Below, piece after piece: positions 51,270 to 60,483 of a DNA stretch of 64,000 nucleotides. The notes beneath the pieces were generated by a model that was not told the DNA's origin, did no database searches, and worked only from the letters and a program-made list of their open reading frames with translations. The stretch is from Comamonas sp009360615 (GTDB taxonomy: Bacteria > Pseudomonadota > Gammaproteobacteria > Burkholderiales > Burkholderiaceae_C). The translations under genes were made by a program, and so were the position numbers. The DNA lies in the NCBI RefSeq assembly GCF_035784015.1, contig NZ_JALKOW010000001.1; one strand, 5' to 3'. The stretch's first letter is position 1, and each line of letters starts with the position of its first letter.

Positions 51270-52262
51270 TCAAAGGCCGCAGCTGCCGACGGTGCGCGGA
51301 TCCGCAAGAGCGTCCCGGCCTCCGAAGGAGGGTCGTGAGAATCGTTGCTCCAGCAGCGGTTTTCCCCACTGATCGCCAAATCGTTCTTCAACACACTTGA
51401 AGCCGTGGGACTCGTACAGATGGCGAGCCGCAGCGAGCCCGCTGAAGGTCCACAGCTGGGTCTCGCGAAATCCTTGCCGGTCGGCAAATTCGAGTGCAGC
51501 CCCCAGCAGCTGTCTTCCCGCACCGCTTCCCCTCACGCTGTCATCGACGATGAACCACCTCAGGTGTGCAATGCCGGGTTCGAGATCTTCGCCGTCAATG
51601 GCGACCGAGCCAGCGATTTCGCCTTCATGCATGGCAGCCCAGATCCGGTTCCGGGGGGCTTTCAAGCGATTTGAAAACTCGGCCAGGCCAGCGGCGACAA
51701 CGGATTCGAAACCTTGTCCCAGCCCCGCTTCGCGAGAGTAGTACTGCGCATGCATCTGTGTGATGCGGGCGATGAGCCCCGGCTGATAGCCGGTTGCCAG
51801 ATCCACGACCGGCTTGCCCCTCGCACCTTGAGCCCGGGATGCCAGTGCAGCGCTGTAAAGCTGCAATCCTTTTGAGACGGTGTGCTTTTGTCCCGGATTC
51901 AGCCGCTCCAGTGCCTGCGTGACCTGGGCGCGAGCGTGCGCATGAATGGACTCGACACGCAACCTGCCCGCAGGGGTGAGCGACAGCTGTTTGAGCCGGC
52001 TGTCGTGGACGTCCGGTGATTCGCGGATGTCGCCGGCTTGCACCAGCTTGCGCAGCATCCGGCTGACGCTGGATTTTTCCAGTCGAAGCCTGCTTCCCAG
52101 TTCCTTGGCGCTGACATTGCCTTCCTCGATTTCAAGAAGCGCATGCACGGCGGATGGGGACAGGTCTGCACCTGCGATGCTTTCCCCCATGAAGCCCCAA
52201 TCGCGCACCATGGAGCGGGAATAGGCTCGGATCTGCTCCACCAAAGACGGTTCGTTTTCCAT
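51270..52262 (-). CDS. MarR - GNAT fusion regulator/acetyltransferase
   Basis: A 330-residue two-domain protein. Residues 1-140 form a MarR-type winged helix (NVSAKELGSRLRLEKSSVSRMLRKLVQAG; wing RLKQLSLTPAGRLR). Residues 155-300 form a GNAT N-acetyltransferase (IWAAMHEGEIAGSVAI; AHLRWFIVDDSVRGSGAGRQLLGAALEF; LWTFSGLAAARHLYESHGFK), with the acetyl-CoA loop RGSGAG slightly altered from the usual R/Q-xx-G-x-G/A. GAGG lies 6 nt before the ATG at 52262. A short palindrome lies upstream. The C-terminal 30 residues are beyond the domain. Substrate unknown. Confidence 0.87.
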   Translation of the reverse strand: MENEPSLVEQIRAYSRSMVRDWGFMGESIAGADLSPSAVHALLEIEEGNVSAKELGSRLRLEKSSVSRMLRKLVQAGDIRESPDVHDSRLKQLSLTPAGRLRVESIHAHARAQVTQALERLNPGQKHTVSKGLQLYSAALASRAQGARGKPVVDLATGYQPGLIARITQMHAQYYSREAGLGQGFESVVAAGLAEFSNRLKAPRNRIWAAMHEGEIAGSVAIDGEDLEPGIAHLRWFIVDDSVRGSGAGRQLLGAALEFADRQGFRETQLWTFSGLAAARHLYESHGFKCVEERFGDQWGKPLLEQRFSRPSFGGRDALADPRTVGSCGL

Positions 52263-52290
52263 CGCTTGCCTCATAGGGCTGTCTCATACG

Positions 52291-52305
52291 GTTGCATCAT
52301 ACAAC
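52291..52305. promoter_or_regulatory. Short inverted repeat upstream of the MarR-GNAT gene
   Basis: GTTGCATCATACAAC has GTTG/CAAC arms around a 7-nt centre and lies 29 bp upstream of the start. It may be an autoregulatory operator; the arms are short. Confidence 0.35.
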
Positions 52306-52542
52306 TATCTGATCGATAGGGAGAAGGCGGGTTTCCTGAAGGCCAGGGGGCCGGATCTTGAATCCTGCCGGGCGGACGGTCGGGTCGGCGATGGCATGAG
52401 GCGGACACTGCAGGCGCTGCGCTCGTCCTTGTCTGCAATCGCAATCGCAGGGGAGGACGATGACGCAGCCGTCCAGCTTTCGGTAATTCCGCAGCCTTCT
52501 GCCGACAGAGTGGCCGGGGATGCCGGTGCAGATTTCTTGCGG

Positions 52543-53352
52543 TCAGGACCCCAGCCTTGCGCGGTAGATGCCCGGTGTGTCGCCGAACTCGCGCTTGAAC
52601 AACTGAATGAAGGCACTCGGGCTGGCCCAGCCCAGATCGAGCGCGATATGGCTTACCGGGACCCCTTCGGCCAGCAATTCCAGGGAGCGCAGCAGGCGCA
52701 GGCGTTGACGCCAGGCGCTGAAGCTGTATCCGGTCTCCGCCCCAAAGCGACGGCTCAGCGTGCGGCTGCTCAGCGCTCCCCAATCGGCCCATGCCGTCAG
52801 ATCGCGTGCATCGGCCGGGTTCTGGATCAGGGCCTGCGCAATGCGCTGCACGCGCCAATCGGTGGGCAAGGGCAGGCCCAGGGCTTGTCTGGGCAGGTGG
52901 CGGATTTCGTCGAGCACCACGCGAGACACGTTGTCGAGCTCGGGCGACCGCGGTGGCTGCGCCGGGGGAGTCCAGCTGGCAGCCAGACGCAGCACCGCTT
53001 CGCGCAGCAGGCCGGAGATGCGCAAGGTGCAGGGTCTGGCGGGGAGATCGACGCAGGCGCTCCTTGCAACATAGGCGCTCCAGCCGTGGTAGGGACCGAA
53101 GGAGCGGCCCGAATGGCGGTGGTGAGGTGGCAGCCAGACGGCATGGATGGCGGGCACGATCCAGACGCCGTCTTCCACGGTCACCGAGATCAGGCCGCGC
53201 AGCGAGCCAAACAACTGGCCGCGCGCGTGCTGGTGGGTTTCGGAGGACAGCTCCTGGTCCTGCCAGCGAGTGGCCGCGAGGATGACCGGGCCGGCATCGT
53301 CATCCAGGTGAGGTTGTAGTGATTGCAGCAGGTCGGACATCGTGCGGTGCAT
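52543..53352 (-). CDS. AraC-family regulator with cupin-type sensor domain
   Basis: A 269-residue regulator. The N-terminal cupin-like domain (THQHARGQLFGSLRGLISVTVEDGVWIVPAIHAVWLPPHHRHS in two blocks) is typical of AraC members that bind small effectors. The C-terminal double helix-turn-helix is GALSSRTLSRRFGAETGYSF and VPVSHIALDLGWASPSAFIQLFKREFGDTPGIYR. It is divergent from the PPOX-type flavoprotein gene across about 115 bp, which is its likely target. A start at 53340 is an alternative. Confidence 0.87.
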   Translation of the reverse strand: MHRTMSDLLQSLQPHLDDDAGPVILAATRWQDQELSSETHQHARGQLFGSLRGLISVTVEDGVWIVPAIHAVWLPPHHRHSGRSFGPYHGWSAYVARSACVDLPARPCTLRISGLLREAVLRLAASWTPPAQPPRSPELDNVSRVVLDEIRHLPRQALGLPLPTDWRVQRIAQALIQNPADARDLTAWADWGALSSRTLSRRFGAETGYSFSAWRQRLRLLRSLELLAEGVPVSHIALDLGWASPSAFIQLFKREFGDTPGIYRARLGS

Positions 53353-53466
53353 GGCAAGCCGCCGATCAGGTTGGCGGATTTCCGATATTCAATGGCTTGG
53401 AAATTCTATAGCCGCCAAAGTGCTCAGCCCTAGGCTAGCGGCTCTTTAGAAGAAGGAGTGCTTCAG

Positions 53467-54120
53467 ATGCTACAGACCCAGACACCGAATCCGCAGGCAG
53501 AACTCGACGGCCTGTATGCGCCGCCGAGCGAACGCATCCAGAGGGCGGTACTCGAGCACCTGGTCGATTTTCACCGGCAGTATCTGCGCCAGGCGCGCTT
53601 TTTCTGCCTGGCCACGGCCGGTCCTGCCGGACTCGATGCTTCGCCGCGTGGCGGTCCTCCCGGCTTTGTGCGTGTGCTCGACGACAGAACCCTCGCCTTT
53701 GCCGACTGGCCCGGCAACAACCGCATCGAATCGATGCGCAATCTTCAGCACGATGAGCGGGTGGCGATGCTGTTTCTGTTTCCCGGTCTGGAGGTGTTCT
53801 TGCGCATCAACGGTCACGCGCGCGTCAGTGTCGCAGCCGAGTTGCTGCAAGAGTTGCGTGAAGGCGAGAAAACGCCGAAAGCCGCCACGGTGGTGCGCAT
53901 CGACGAGGTGCTGTTTCATTGCGGAAAGGCTGTCAATCGTGCGCGGCTGTGGGAGCCGGCGGCTCAGCCGCAGCGCTGCGGCCTGCCCAGCGTCGGCCAG
54001 ATGCTGGCCGGCTTCGCCGCGCTGCAGACGGGTCCTGCGGCCACGCACGGAGAGTCTGCCAGCATCGACGAGCTCGATGCACACTATGTGCAGGCAGTGC
54101 GCAGCGACCTGTATGGCTGA
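53467..54120 (+). CDS. PPOX-class (pyridoxamine 5-phosphate oxidase-like) FMN protein
   Basis: A 217-residue split-barrel flavoprotein. Features are ARFFCLATAGPAGLDASPRG, VRVLDDRTLAFADWPGNNRIESMRNL and VAMLFLFPGLEVFLRINGHARVS, as in the MSMEG_1061-type PPOX branch. Substrate unknown; many relatives reduce F420, flavins or quinone-like compounds. AAGGAG lies 8 nt before the ATG at 53467 (a start at 53458 is less likely). Divergent from an AraC gene, convergent with the LysR gene. Confidence 0.85.
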   Translation: MLQTQTPNPQAELDGLYAPPSERIQRAVLEHLVDFHRQYLRQARFFCLATAGPAGLDASPRGGPPGFVRVLDDRTLAFADWPGNNRIESMRNLQHDERVAMLFLFPGLEVFLRINGHARVSVAAELLQELREGEKTPKAATVVRIDEVLFHCGKAVNRARLWEPAAQPQRCGLPSVGQMLAGFAALQTGPAATHGESASIDELDAHYVQAVRSDLYG

Positions 54121-54125
54121 AGCCC

Positions 54126-55040
54126 TCAGGCCGCATCGGCAGGGGCGCGCGTATTCAGGGTCTCGGCGGCCGTGCGCAGGCATGCAAGCAGGCGGGCCAC
54201 CAGCGGGTTGGCCGGCGTGCGACGCCACATGGCCAGCATCTCCGAGGATGGGTGGGTGCCCTTGAGCGCCCGGAACACCAGGCGCGGCATGCCCACGCGT
54301 GTCAGCGCCTCGGGTACGAGGGCGACGCCCTGGCCCAGCGAAACCAGAGAGATCACCGATAGCCAGTGGCGCACCTCGTGGCGTACCTCGGGGGCAAAGC
54401 CATGGGCCAGGCACATCTCGTAGATGCGCTGGTGATACGTCGGCGAGACGAGGCTGGAGAACAGGATCAGGCGGTCGTTCCTGAGTTCGGCCAGATCGAT
54501 GCAGGCGCTGGCGTGCAGCGGGTGGTGCTCGGGCAGGCAGACGACGAAAGGCTCTTCCACCAGCAACTGGCTGTCGATGCCCTCGGGAGGCTGTATGGAG
54601 TGGACCAGGGCCATGTCCAGCCGCATCTGCTGCAGGCCGAGGATCTGTTCCGCGCTGTTGGCTTCGAGCATGTCCACGCGCACCTGCGGGTGGCTGCGCT
54701 GGAACCGCTCCAGCGCCTGCGGCAGCCCGCGGTACAGGCTGGATCCCACGAATCCCAGGCGCAGATGACCGCGTGTGCCAAGGGCCACGTCGCGTGTTTC
54801 CTGTGCGGCCTGCTGACTCAGGGCCAGCAGCTGGCGCGCCTTGCCCAGCAGATGCTCTCCGGCAGCCGTGAGTCTGACGCCTTTGCTGCTGCGCTCGAAC
54901 AGCTGGGCCTGCAGCGCCTGCTCCAGCTGCTTGATGGCCACCGACAGAGGGGGCTGGGAGATGGACAGCCGCTGGGCCGCACGGCTGAAGTGAAGCTCCT
55001 CGGCCAGGGTGACGAAGTAATGCAGCAGCCGCAGTTCCAT
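54126..55040 (-). CDS. LysR-family regulator of the acyl-CoA dehydrogenase/Bug/CoA-transferase operon
   Basis: A 304-residue LysR-type regulator. The N-terminal winged helix is ELHFSRAAQRLSISQPPLSVAIKQLEQALQAQLF and the effector domain includes LRLGFVGSSLYRGLP, MALVHSIQPP and SLGQGVALVPEAL, resembling the CatM/BenM/CbbR-like aromatic-acid group. It is divergent from the acyl-CoA dehydrogenase operon, so it most likely activates it in response to a pathway metabolite. Confidence 0.9.
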   Translation of the reverse strand: MELRLLHYFVTLAEELHFSRAAQRLSISQPPLSVAIKQLEQALQAQLFERSSKGVRLTAAGEHLLGKARQLLALSQQAAQETRDVALGTRGHLRLGFVGSSLYRGLPQALERFQRSHPQVRVDMLEANSAEQILGLQQMRLDMALVHSIQPPEGIDSQLLVEEPFVVCLPEHHPLHASACIDLAELRNDRLILFSSLVSPTYHQRIYEMCLAHGFAPEVRHEVRHWLSVISLVSLGQGVALVPEALTRVGMPRLVFRALKGTHPSSEMLAMWRRTPANPLVARLLACLRTAAETLNTRAPADAA

Positions 55041-55080
55041 GTTGTTCTATATATAAAAAGTATTGGGAGAGATTTTAATA

Positions 55081-55097
55081 ATATTTGACGTGAATAT
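55081..55097. promoter_or_regulatory. Candidate LysR-type operator before the acyl-CoA dehydrogenase operon
   Basis: ATATT (55081-55085) and AATAT (55093-55097) form an inverted repeat with a 7-nt centre inside a strongly AT-rich divergent region, fitting the T-N11-A pattern of LysR sites. TTGACG (55085-55090) with TGAAAT (55108-55113, 17-nt spacing) is a possible promoter for the rightward operon. Confidence 0.45.
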
Positions 55098-55298
55098 ACT
55101 AGGGTGCTGAAATTCGCAGCAGTCCTTGCTCCCGAGCGACTCCTGGCGAGTCGCTTGCCGAAGGAATCCGTTGCCGCCTTGGCCGGAGATCGGGGCAAGG
55201 GACCGGGCGGCCGTCGCCCCGCAGCGCGGTTGTCGTCCTCATCCTGGGGACGGGCGCACAGTGCCTCAGGATGCATTCGAGTTCAGCAGGAGACCTTC

Positions 55299-57008
55299 AT
55301 GTCCGCCAACGACAATAGCCAGATGCATGCCTTGGCCCTGGCCGCCAGCGCCGCAGCCCATCCCGTTCCTGATCGGCACGGAGCCAATTTCTATGCCACC
55401 GACCCCGAGCTGCAGTCGCTGCTGGGGCTCTATCTGCCGGCCGATCTGCTGACCCACCTGCAGCCCTATCTTCAGCGCATGGGCGAGCTGGCCGGCGGGC
55501 GCATCGACGAGCTGGCCGGCATTGCCGACAGGAACCCGCCCACGCTCGAGCATCGCAGCCGCTCCGGACGGGACAGCCAGCGCATCATCAAGCACCCCGC
55601 CTATGAGGAGCTGGAACGCATCGCCTACGGCGATTTCGGCCTGCAGGCCATCTCGCATCGCGACGACATGCTGGGCTGGCAGGGCAGGATGCCGCCGGCC
55701 GTCAAGTACGCACTGACCTATCTGTTCGTGCAGTCCGAGTTCGGACTGTGCTGTCCGCTGTCCATGACTGACTCGCTGACACGCACACTCAAGAAGTTCG
55801 GCACGCCCGAGCTGGTCGGCAAGTACCTGCCGCAGTTGTTGTCGCTGGATTGGGAAAGCCAGGCCCAGGGTGCCATGTTCATGACCGAGCAGGCTGCCGG
55901 CTCCGACATTTCCAATACACAGACCGTGGCCTTCCCGCAGAGCGACGGCTCCTGGCGTTTGACGGGCGACAAGTGGTTCTGCTCCAACCCCGATGCAGAG
56001 TTCGCCATGGCGCTGGCACGCGTGGACGGGGCTCCGGCAGGAATGAAGGGCATCTCGCTGTTCCTGCTGCCGCGCACGCTGGACGATGGCAGCGACAACC
56101 GCTACCGCATCATCCGTCTCAAGGACAAGATGGGCACCAGGTCCATGGCCAGCGGCGAGATCCGCATGGAGGGCGCCACCGCCTACCTGGTGGGCGAGCA
56201 GGGCAGGGGCTTCGTGCAGATTGCCGATATGGTGAACAACTCCCGCCTTTCCAATGGCGTGCGCTCGGCCGGCATGATGCGCCGCGCCGTGGCCGAAGCC
56301 GAGTTCATTGCCCGCGAGCGAATCGCCTTCGGCAAGCGCCTCGAGGACATGCCGCTGATGCAGCGCCAGCTCGACAAGCTGCGCGTGCCTGCAGAGCAGG
56401 CGCGCACCATGATGTTCCAGACGGCGCAGGCGCTGATGCGCTCGGATGCGGGCGAAGAGGGCGCCTACCCGCTGTTGCGCATTCTCACGCCGTTGATCAA
56501 GTTCCGTGCCTGCCGCGATGCGCGCAAGGTCACCGGCGATGCGATGGAGGTGCGTGGCGGCTGCGGCTATATCGAGGAGTGGAGCGACCCACGCCTGGTG
56601 CGCGATGCCCACCTGGGCTCCATCTGGGAAGGCACGAGCAACATCGTGGCGCTGGACGTGGTCCGCGCCATCCGGCGCGAAGGCTCGCTGCCGGTACTGC
56701 AGCGGTATCTGCACGCCCTGCTGGATCAGGCACTGCTGGTTCCCGGTTATCGACAGGCGCTGGAGCATGCACTGGCGCGCGCCGGCGCCCTGGCCGAGAG
56801 GGCCGCACAGGACGGTGCGGAGGTGCTTGCCCGCCAGGCCGCCACAGCTCTTTACCACTGCACCACGGCCATCGCCATGGCCTGGGAAGCCGCACAGACC
56901 GGATCAAACGAGCGTCTGCGCCTGTCGCAACTGGTGCTGCTGCACCGTGTGCTGCCGCGTGATCCGCTGGACGACGCGGCTGCCGTGCCGGCGCAGTGGC
57001 GGGAGTGA
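55299..57008 (+). CDS. Acyl-CoA dehydrogenase, AidB-like
   Basis: A 569-residue flavoprotein of the acyl-CoA dehydrogenase superfamily, longer than the usual 380 residues and close in layout to AidB-type members. Features: an N-terminal extension, EQAAGSDISNTQT and GDKWFCSNPDAEFAMALARVDG in the middle domain, GTRSMASGEI, NSRLSNGVRSAGMMRRA, and the C-terminal RGGCGYIEEW and IWEGTSNIVALDVVRAI. It probably oxidises a CoA thioester formed by the CoA-transferase later in the operon. AGGAGA precedes the ATG at 55299. First gene of a probable six-gene operon. Confidence 0.88.
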   Translation: MSANDNSQMHALALAASAAAHPVPDRHGANFYATDPELQSLLGLYLPADLLTHLQPYLQRMGELAGGRIDELAGIADRNPPTLEHRSRSGRDSQRIIKHPAYEELERIAYGDFGLQAISHRDDMLGWQGRMPPAVKYALTYLFVQSEFGLCCPLSMTDSLTRTLKKFGTPELVGKYLPQLLSLDWESQAQGAMFMTEQAAGSDISNTQTVAFPQSDGSWRLTGDKWFCSNPDAEFAMALARVDGAPAGMKGISLFLLPRTLDDGSDNRYRIIRLKDKMGTRSMASGEIRMEGATAYLVGEQGRGFVQIADMVNNSRLSNGVRSAGMMRRAVAEAEFIARERIAFGKRLEDMPLMQRQLDKLRVPAEQARTMMFQTAQALMRSDAGEEGAYPLLRILTPLIKFRACRDARKVTGDAMEVRGGCGYIEEWSDPRLVRDAHLGSIWEGTSNIVALDVVRAIRREGSLPVLQRYLHALLDQALLVPGYRQALEHALARAGALAERAAQDGAEVLARQAATALYHCTTAIAMAWEAAQTGSNERLRLSQLVLLHRVLPRDPLDDAAAVPAQWRE

Positions 57009-57103
57009 TTGCTGGCGGCCTTGAAATAAGTAGAAGAAACGGCTGAAGCGCTTCGTGAAAAAGGCGCTATCGGCTCTCGGATTATTTCTGCAAGGAGACA
57101 AAG

Positions 57104-58099
57104 ATGCGCAATCACACAAGAGAGCGCCGAAGGCTGCTGGTCGCAGCTTCGGGAGCAGTGCTGCTGGCGGCAGCCCATTTTGCCGCGCAGGCTCAGGGCG
57201 ACTCCTATCCGGCTCGGCCGATACGCCTGGTGGTGCCTTATGGCGCCGGCGGACCGACGGATGCGCATTTGCGGGTGGTGGCACAGCAAGCCTCGCAACT
57301 GCTGGGGCAACCGGTGGTCATAGAGAACAAGCCAGGCGCCAACGGCACGTTTGGCGCGGTGGAGCTTGCGCGGGCCCAGCCTGATGGCTATACCCTGGCT
57401 GTGCTGCCTGCCAGTGTCTACCGGGAGCCCTATCTGAACCGGGTGAGCTTCGACCCCTTGCGGCTGAGCTACGTGATCGGCATGACCGACTACACCTTCG
57501 GCCTGGCCGTGCGCCAGGAAGCGCCGTGGCAGAGCTGGAAGGAATTGGCCGAAGATGCGGGCAGGCGACCCGGCCAGATTTCCGTCGGAGCGGCCGGACC
57601 GGTGCAAACGCCCAGCATCGTGCTCGGTGAACTGGTCCAGTCTACGGGCTTGCAGCTCAATCGGGTGCCCTACAAGGGAGACTCGGAGCAGATCAGCGAC
57701 CTGCTGGGGGGGCACATCGATGCGGGCGTGCTCTCCGGTGTGGCCTCCCAGCATATCCAGTCGGGCCGATTGCGCTACCTGGCCATGTTCACGTCCAGCC
57801 GTGTGCCGCAGTTCCCCAGGGTGCCCACTTTGAGAGAGCTGGGCGTGGATGCGGTGATCGAGTCGCCTTATGGCATTGCCGCCCCTGCCGGCCTGGCACC
57901 GGCGCGGCTGCGCATCATTCACGACGCCTTCAGGGCGGGGCTGGAGTCGGCACCGGGGCGCAAGATCCTCGAACAGCTCAACCAGCCGCTCAACTATCGA
58001 AGCCCAGACGAATTCGAGCAGTACGCGAGGAACGCCTATGCGCGCGAGAAGGTGCGCATGGATCGTTTCAAGGCGGGCCAGGGCACCGGGAGGCCCTGA
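57104..58099 (+). CDS. Bug/TctC-family solute-binding protein (operon copy 1)
   Basis: A 331-residue Bug protein. The start MRNHTRERRRLLVAASGA has an Arg-rich N-terminus and signal core LLLAAAHFAAQAQ (possible Tat signal). Signatures are YPARPIRLVVPYGAGGPTDAHLR, VIENKPGANG, PDGYTLAV and VPYKGDSEQISDLLGG. AAGGAGA lies upstream of the ATG. It binds an unknown small metabolite in the periplasm; no TctA/B subunits are nearby. Confidence 0.9.
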   Translation: MRNHTRERRRLLVAASGAVLLAAAHFAAQAQGDSYPARPIRLVVPYGAGGPTDAHLRVVAQQASQLLGQPVVIENKPGANGTFGAVELARAQPDGYTLAVLPASVYREPYLNRVSFDPLRLSYVIGMTDYTFGLAVRQEAPWQSWKELAEDAGRRPGQISVGAAGPVQTPSIVLGELVQSTGLQLNRVPYKGDSEQISDLLGGHIDAGVLSGVASQHIQSGRLRYLAMFTSSRVPQFPRVPTLRELGVDAVIESPYGIAAPAGLAPARLRIIHDAFRAGLESAPGRKILEQLNQPLNYRSPDEFEQYARNAYAREKVRMDRFKAGQGTGRP

Positions 58100-58146
58100 C
58101 CCCCTGGCGGTCAAGACAGCAGGCAATACCTATCCAAGGAGACAAC

Positions 58147-59130
58147 ATGCTCAACACCAGACGCGCTGCTCTGGGCCTGATGGCGGCAGCCGCCCTGTCG
58201 CCGTCGCTGCCCGCGCATGCGCAGGAAAAATACCCGTCGCGCCCCATCGTGTTCATCGTCCCGTTTCCTCCGGGGGGGCCTACCGATGCCATGGCGCGCA
58301 TTCTGGCCACCGAGCTGAGCCGGGAACTCGGTCAGAGCGTGATCGTGGAGAACAAGGCCGGGGCCGGCGGCAACATCGGTGCGGATTACGTGGCCCGGGC
58401 CAGGCCTGACGGCTATACGCTGATGTTCGGCACCTCGGGTCCGCTGGCGATCAACAAGCCGCTGTACCGATCCATCAGCTATGACCCGCGCACCAGCTTC
58501 ACGCCCATCATCTACGTGGGCTATCTGCCCAATGTGCTGGTGGTGCGGCCGGATCTGGGCGTCGGTAACGTCAGGGAGCTGATCGCGCTCGAAAAGAGCA
58601 AGCCCGGCAAGCTCAATTTTGCCTCTTCGGGCAACGGTGCCTCGTCCCATCTGGCGGGGGTGCTGTTCAACGGTCTGGCAGGCACACAGCTGCAGCATGT
58701 GCCCTACAGGGGCACCGGACCGGCACTCAACGATCTGCTGGCCGGTCAGGTGGACATGACCTTTACCGACATCCTCACTGCGATGCCCTATATCAAGGCA
58801 GGCAAGGTCAAGGCCCTGGGCGTCGCCACGGCCAAGCGCTCCAGTGCCATGCCCCGGATACCCACGATCGCCGAACAGGGGCTGGCGGGCTATGACGTGA
58901 GCGTGTTCTTCGGCGTGGTCGGCCCCAAGGGCATGCCGGCAGAGCGCGTGGAGATGCTCAATCAGGCCTATGCCAAGTCGCTGGATTCCGAGAGCGTGAA
59001 GAACGCCTTTGCGGCGCAGGGGCTGGAGCGGGGGACCGATGTCAAGCCCGCCTATCTGGCCGGCTTGGTGAAGAGCGAGCTCGACAGGTGGAGCGAGGTG
59101 GTCAGGAAGGCCGGTGTCACGCTGGACTGA
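58147..59130 (+). CDS. Bug/TctC-family solute-binding protein (operon copy 2)
   Basis: A 327-residue Bug protein with a signal peptide (LGLMAAAALSPSLPAHAQ). Signatures include YPSRPIVFIVPFPPGGPTD, VIVENKAGAGGNIGADYVA, PDGYTLMFGTSGP, and VPYRGTGPALNDLLAG. AAGGAGA precedes the ATG. It lies 47 bp after copy 1 and is clearly different in sequence, so it is probably not a recent duplicate. Ligand unknown. Confidence 0.9.
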   Translation: MLNTRRAALGLMAAAALSPSLPAHAQEKYPSRPIVFIVPFPPGGPTDAMARILATELSRELGQSVIVENKAGAGGNIGADYVARARPDGYTLMFGTSGPLAINKPLYRSISYDPRTSFTPIIYVGYLPNVLVVRPDLGVGNVRELIALEKSKPGKLNFASSGNGASSHLAGVLFNGLAGTQLQHVPYRGTGPALNDLLAGQVDMTFTDILTAMPYIKAGKVKALGVATAKRSSAMPRIPTIAEQGLAGYDVSVFFGVVGPKGMPAERVEMLNQAYAKSLDSESVKNAFAAQGLERGTDVKPAYLAGLVKSELDRWSEVVRKAGVTLD

Positions 59131-59271
59131 CGCTGCGGTCGCCAGGGCGAGCCGGACGAACTTTTCGAAACCCCTTGCACGGGTCGTGCGGGGGACACTG
59201 TTCAACACCCTCCACCACGCCTTCGGGCCCCTGCAAGACATGGGCCGTTGGTGTTCACCTATCCAATCGCC

Positions 59272-60453
59272 ATGAGATCCACAAGCCCATCCTCTTTGCT
59301 GGAGCAATTGCAGACAGTCGCTGCCGAATTCGTCGAGGTCCGCCGCAGCATCCATGCCCATCCCGAGCTGGCCTTCGAAGAGACGCGCACCAGCGACATG
59401 GTGGCGGCATCCCTGGCACGCTGGGGTTATGCGGTGCATCGAGGCCTGGGCGTGACCGGCGTGGTCGGCGTGCTCAGAAAGGGATCGGGCCGCAAGTCGC
59501 TGGGCATACGCGCGGACATGGATGCCTTGCCCATCCAGGAAAGAACAGGCCTGGACCACGCCAGCCGCCTGCCCGGGAAAATGCACGCCTGCGGTCATGA
59601 CGGGCATACCGCCATCCTGCTGTGCGCGGCAAAGTACATCGCCGAGAAGCTTGAATTCGACGGTACGCTGAACCTGATCTTCCAGCCGGCCGAGGAGAAC
59701 GAGGGCGGTGCCCTGCGCATGGTGGACGAGGGGTTGTTCGAGCTGTTCCCCTGCGATGAAATCTATGCGCTTCACAATGCGCCGGGCCTGGCCGTGGGCC
59801 GGATGGCCATCAGCCCGGGGCCGGCCATGGCCTCGTTCGATCGCGTGACCGTCACGCTGCGCGGGCGCAGCGCCCATGGTGCCATGCCGCACCACGGCAT
59901 AGACAGCATGCAGTGCGCGGCCAGCATCGTGCTGGGCCTGCAGTCCATCATCACGCGCGAGCTCGATGCCCAGCAGGCAGCCGTGATCACGGTGGGCTCC
60001 ATCCAGGCCGGCGAGGTCTTCAACATCGTGCCCGAGAGCGCCGTGCTCAAGATCGGCGTGCGTGCGCTGCATCCCGAGGTGCGCCACTGGGTGGAGACGC
60101 GCATCAAGGCCTTTGTGCAGGCCCAGGCCGAGAGCTACCAGCTCGGTTGCGACATCGACTATGTGCACAAGTATCCGGTGCTGGTGAACTGCGCAGCCCA
60201 GACCGATTACGCGCGCCAGGTGGCAATCCGCCTGCTGGGCGAGGACAAGGTGGACGAGCGCATGCCGACCATGGGCAGCGAGGACTTTGCCTACATGCTG
60301 CAAAAGCGCCCCGGCGCCTATATCCGGCTGGGCAATGGCGTTGGCGACGACGGCGGCTGCATGGTGCACAACCCGTTATATGACTTCAATGACAAGGCCT
60401 TGCACATCGGCGCGGCCTTCTGGGTGCAACTGGTGCAAAGCTATCTGGCCTGA
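59272..60453 (+). CDS. M20-family amidohydrolase (hippurate hydrolase-like)
   Basis: A 393-residue metal-dependent amidohydrolase of the M20D group, which cleaves N-acyl amino acids or similar amides. Metal and catalytic motifs are GIRADMDALPIQERTG, MHACGHDGHTAILLCAAKY, FQPAEENEGGALRMVDEG and TMGSEDFAYMLQKRPGAY. The dimerisation domain carries GRSAHGAMPHHGIDSM. The ATG at 59272 is preferred over a TTG at 59248. It lies in the middle of the Bug/CoA-transferase operon, so it may release a carboxylic acid from an amide before CoA activation. Substrate unknown. Confidence 0.9.
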   Translation: MRSTSPSSLLEQLQTVAAEFVEVRRSIHAHPELAFEETRTSDMVAASLARWGYAVHRGLGVTGVVGVLRKGSGRKSLGIRADMDALPIQERTGLDHASRLPGKMHACGHDGHTAILLCAAKYIAEKLEFDGTLNLIFQPAEENEGGALRMVDEGLFELFPCDEIYALHNAPGLAVGRMAISPGPAMASFDRVTVTLRGRSAHGAMPHHGIDSMQCAASIVLGLQSIITRELDAQQAAVITVGSIQAGEVFNIVPESAVLKIGVRALHPEVRHWVETRIKAFVQAQAESYQLGCDIDYVHKYPVLVNCAAQTDYARQVAIRLLGEDKVDERMPTMGSEDFAYMLQKRPGAYIRLGNGVGDDGGCMVHNPLYDFNDKALHIGAAFWVQLVQSYLA

Positions 60454-60483
60454 ACGGCCGCTTGCTGGGACGGGAGGCAGGAA

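Noticed and set aside
58111..60369. A 752-residue minus-strand open frame
   Set aside because: It covers the antisense of a Bug gene and the M20 amidohydrolase gene, both well supported; the translation has the usual His/Gln/Ala-rich shadow look.
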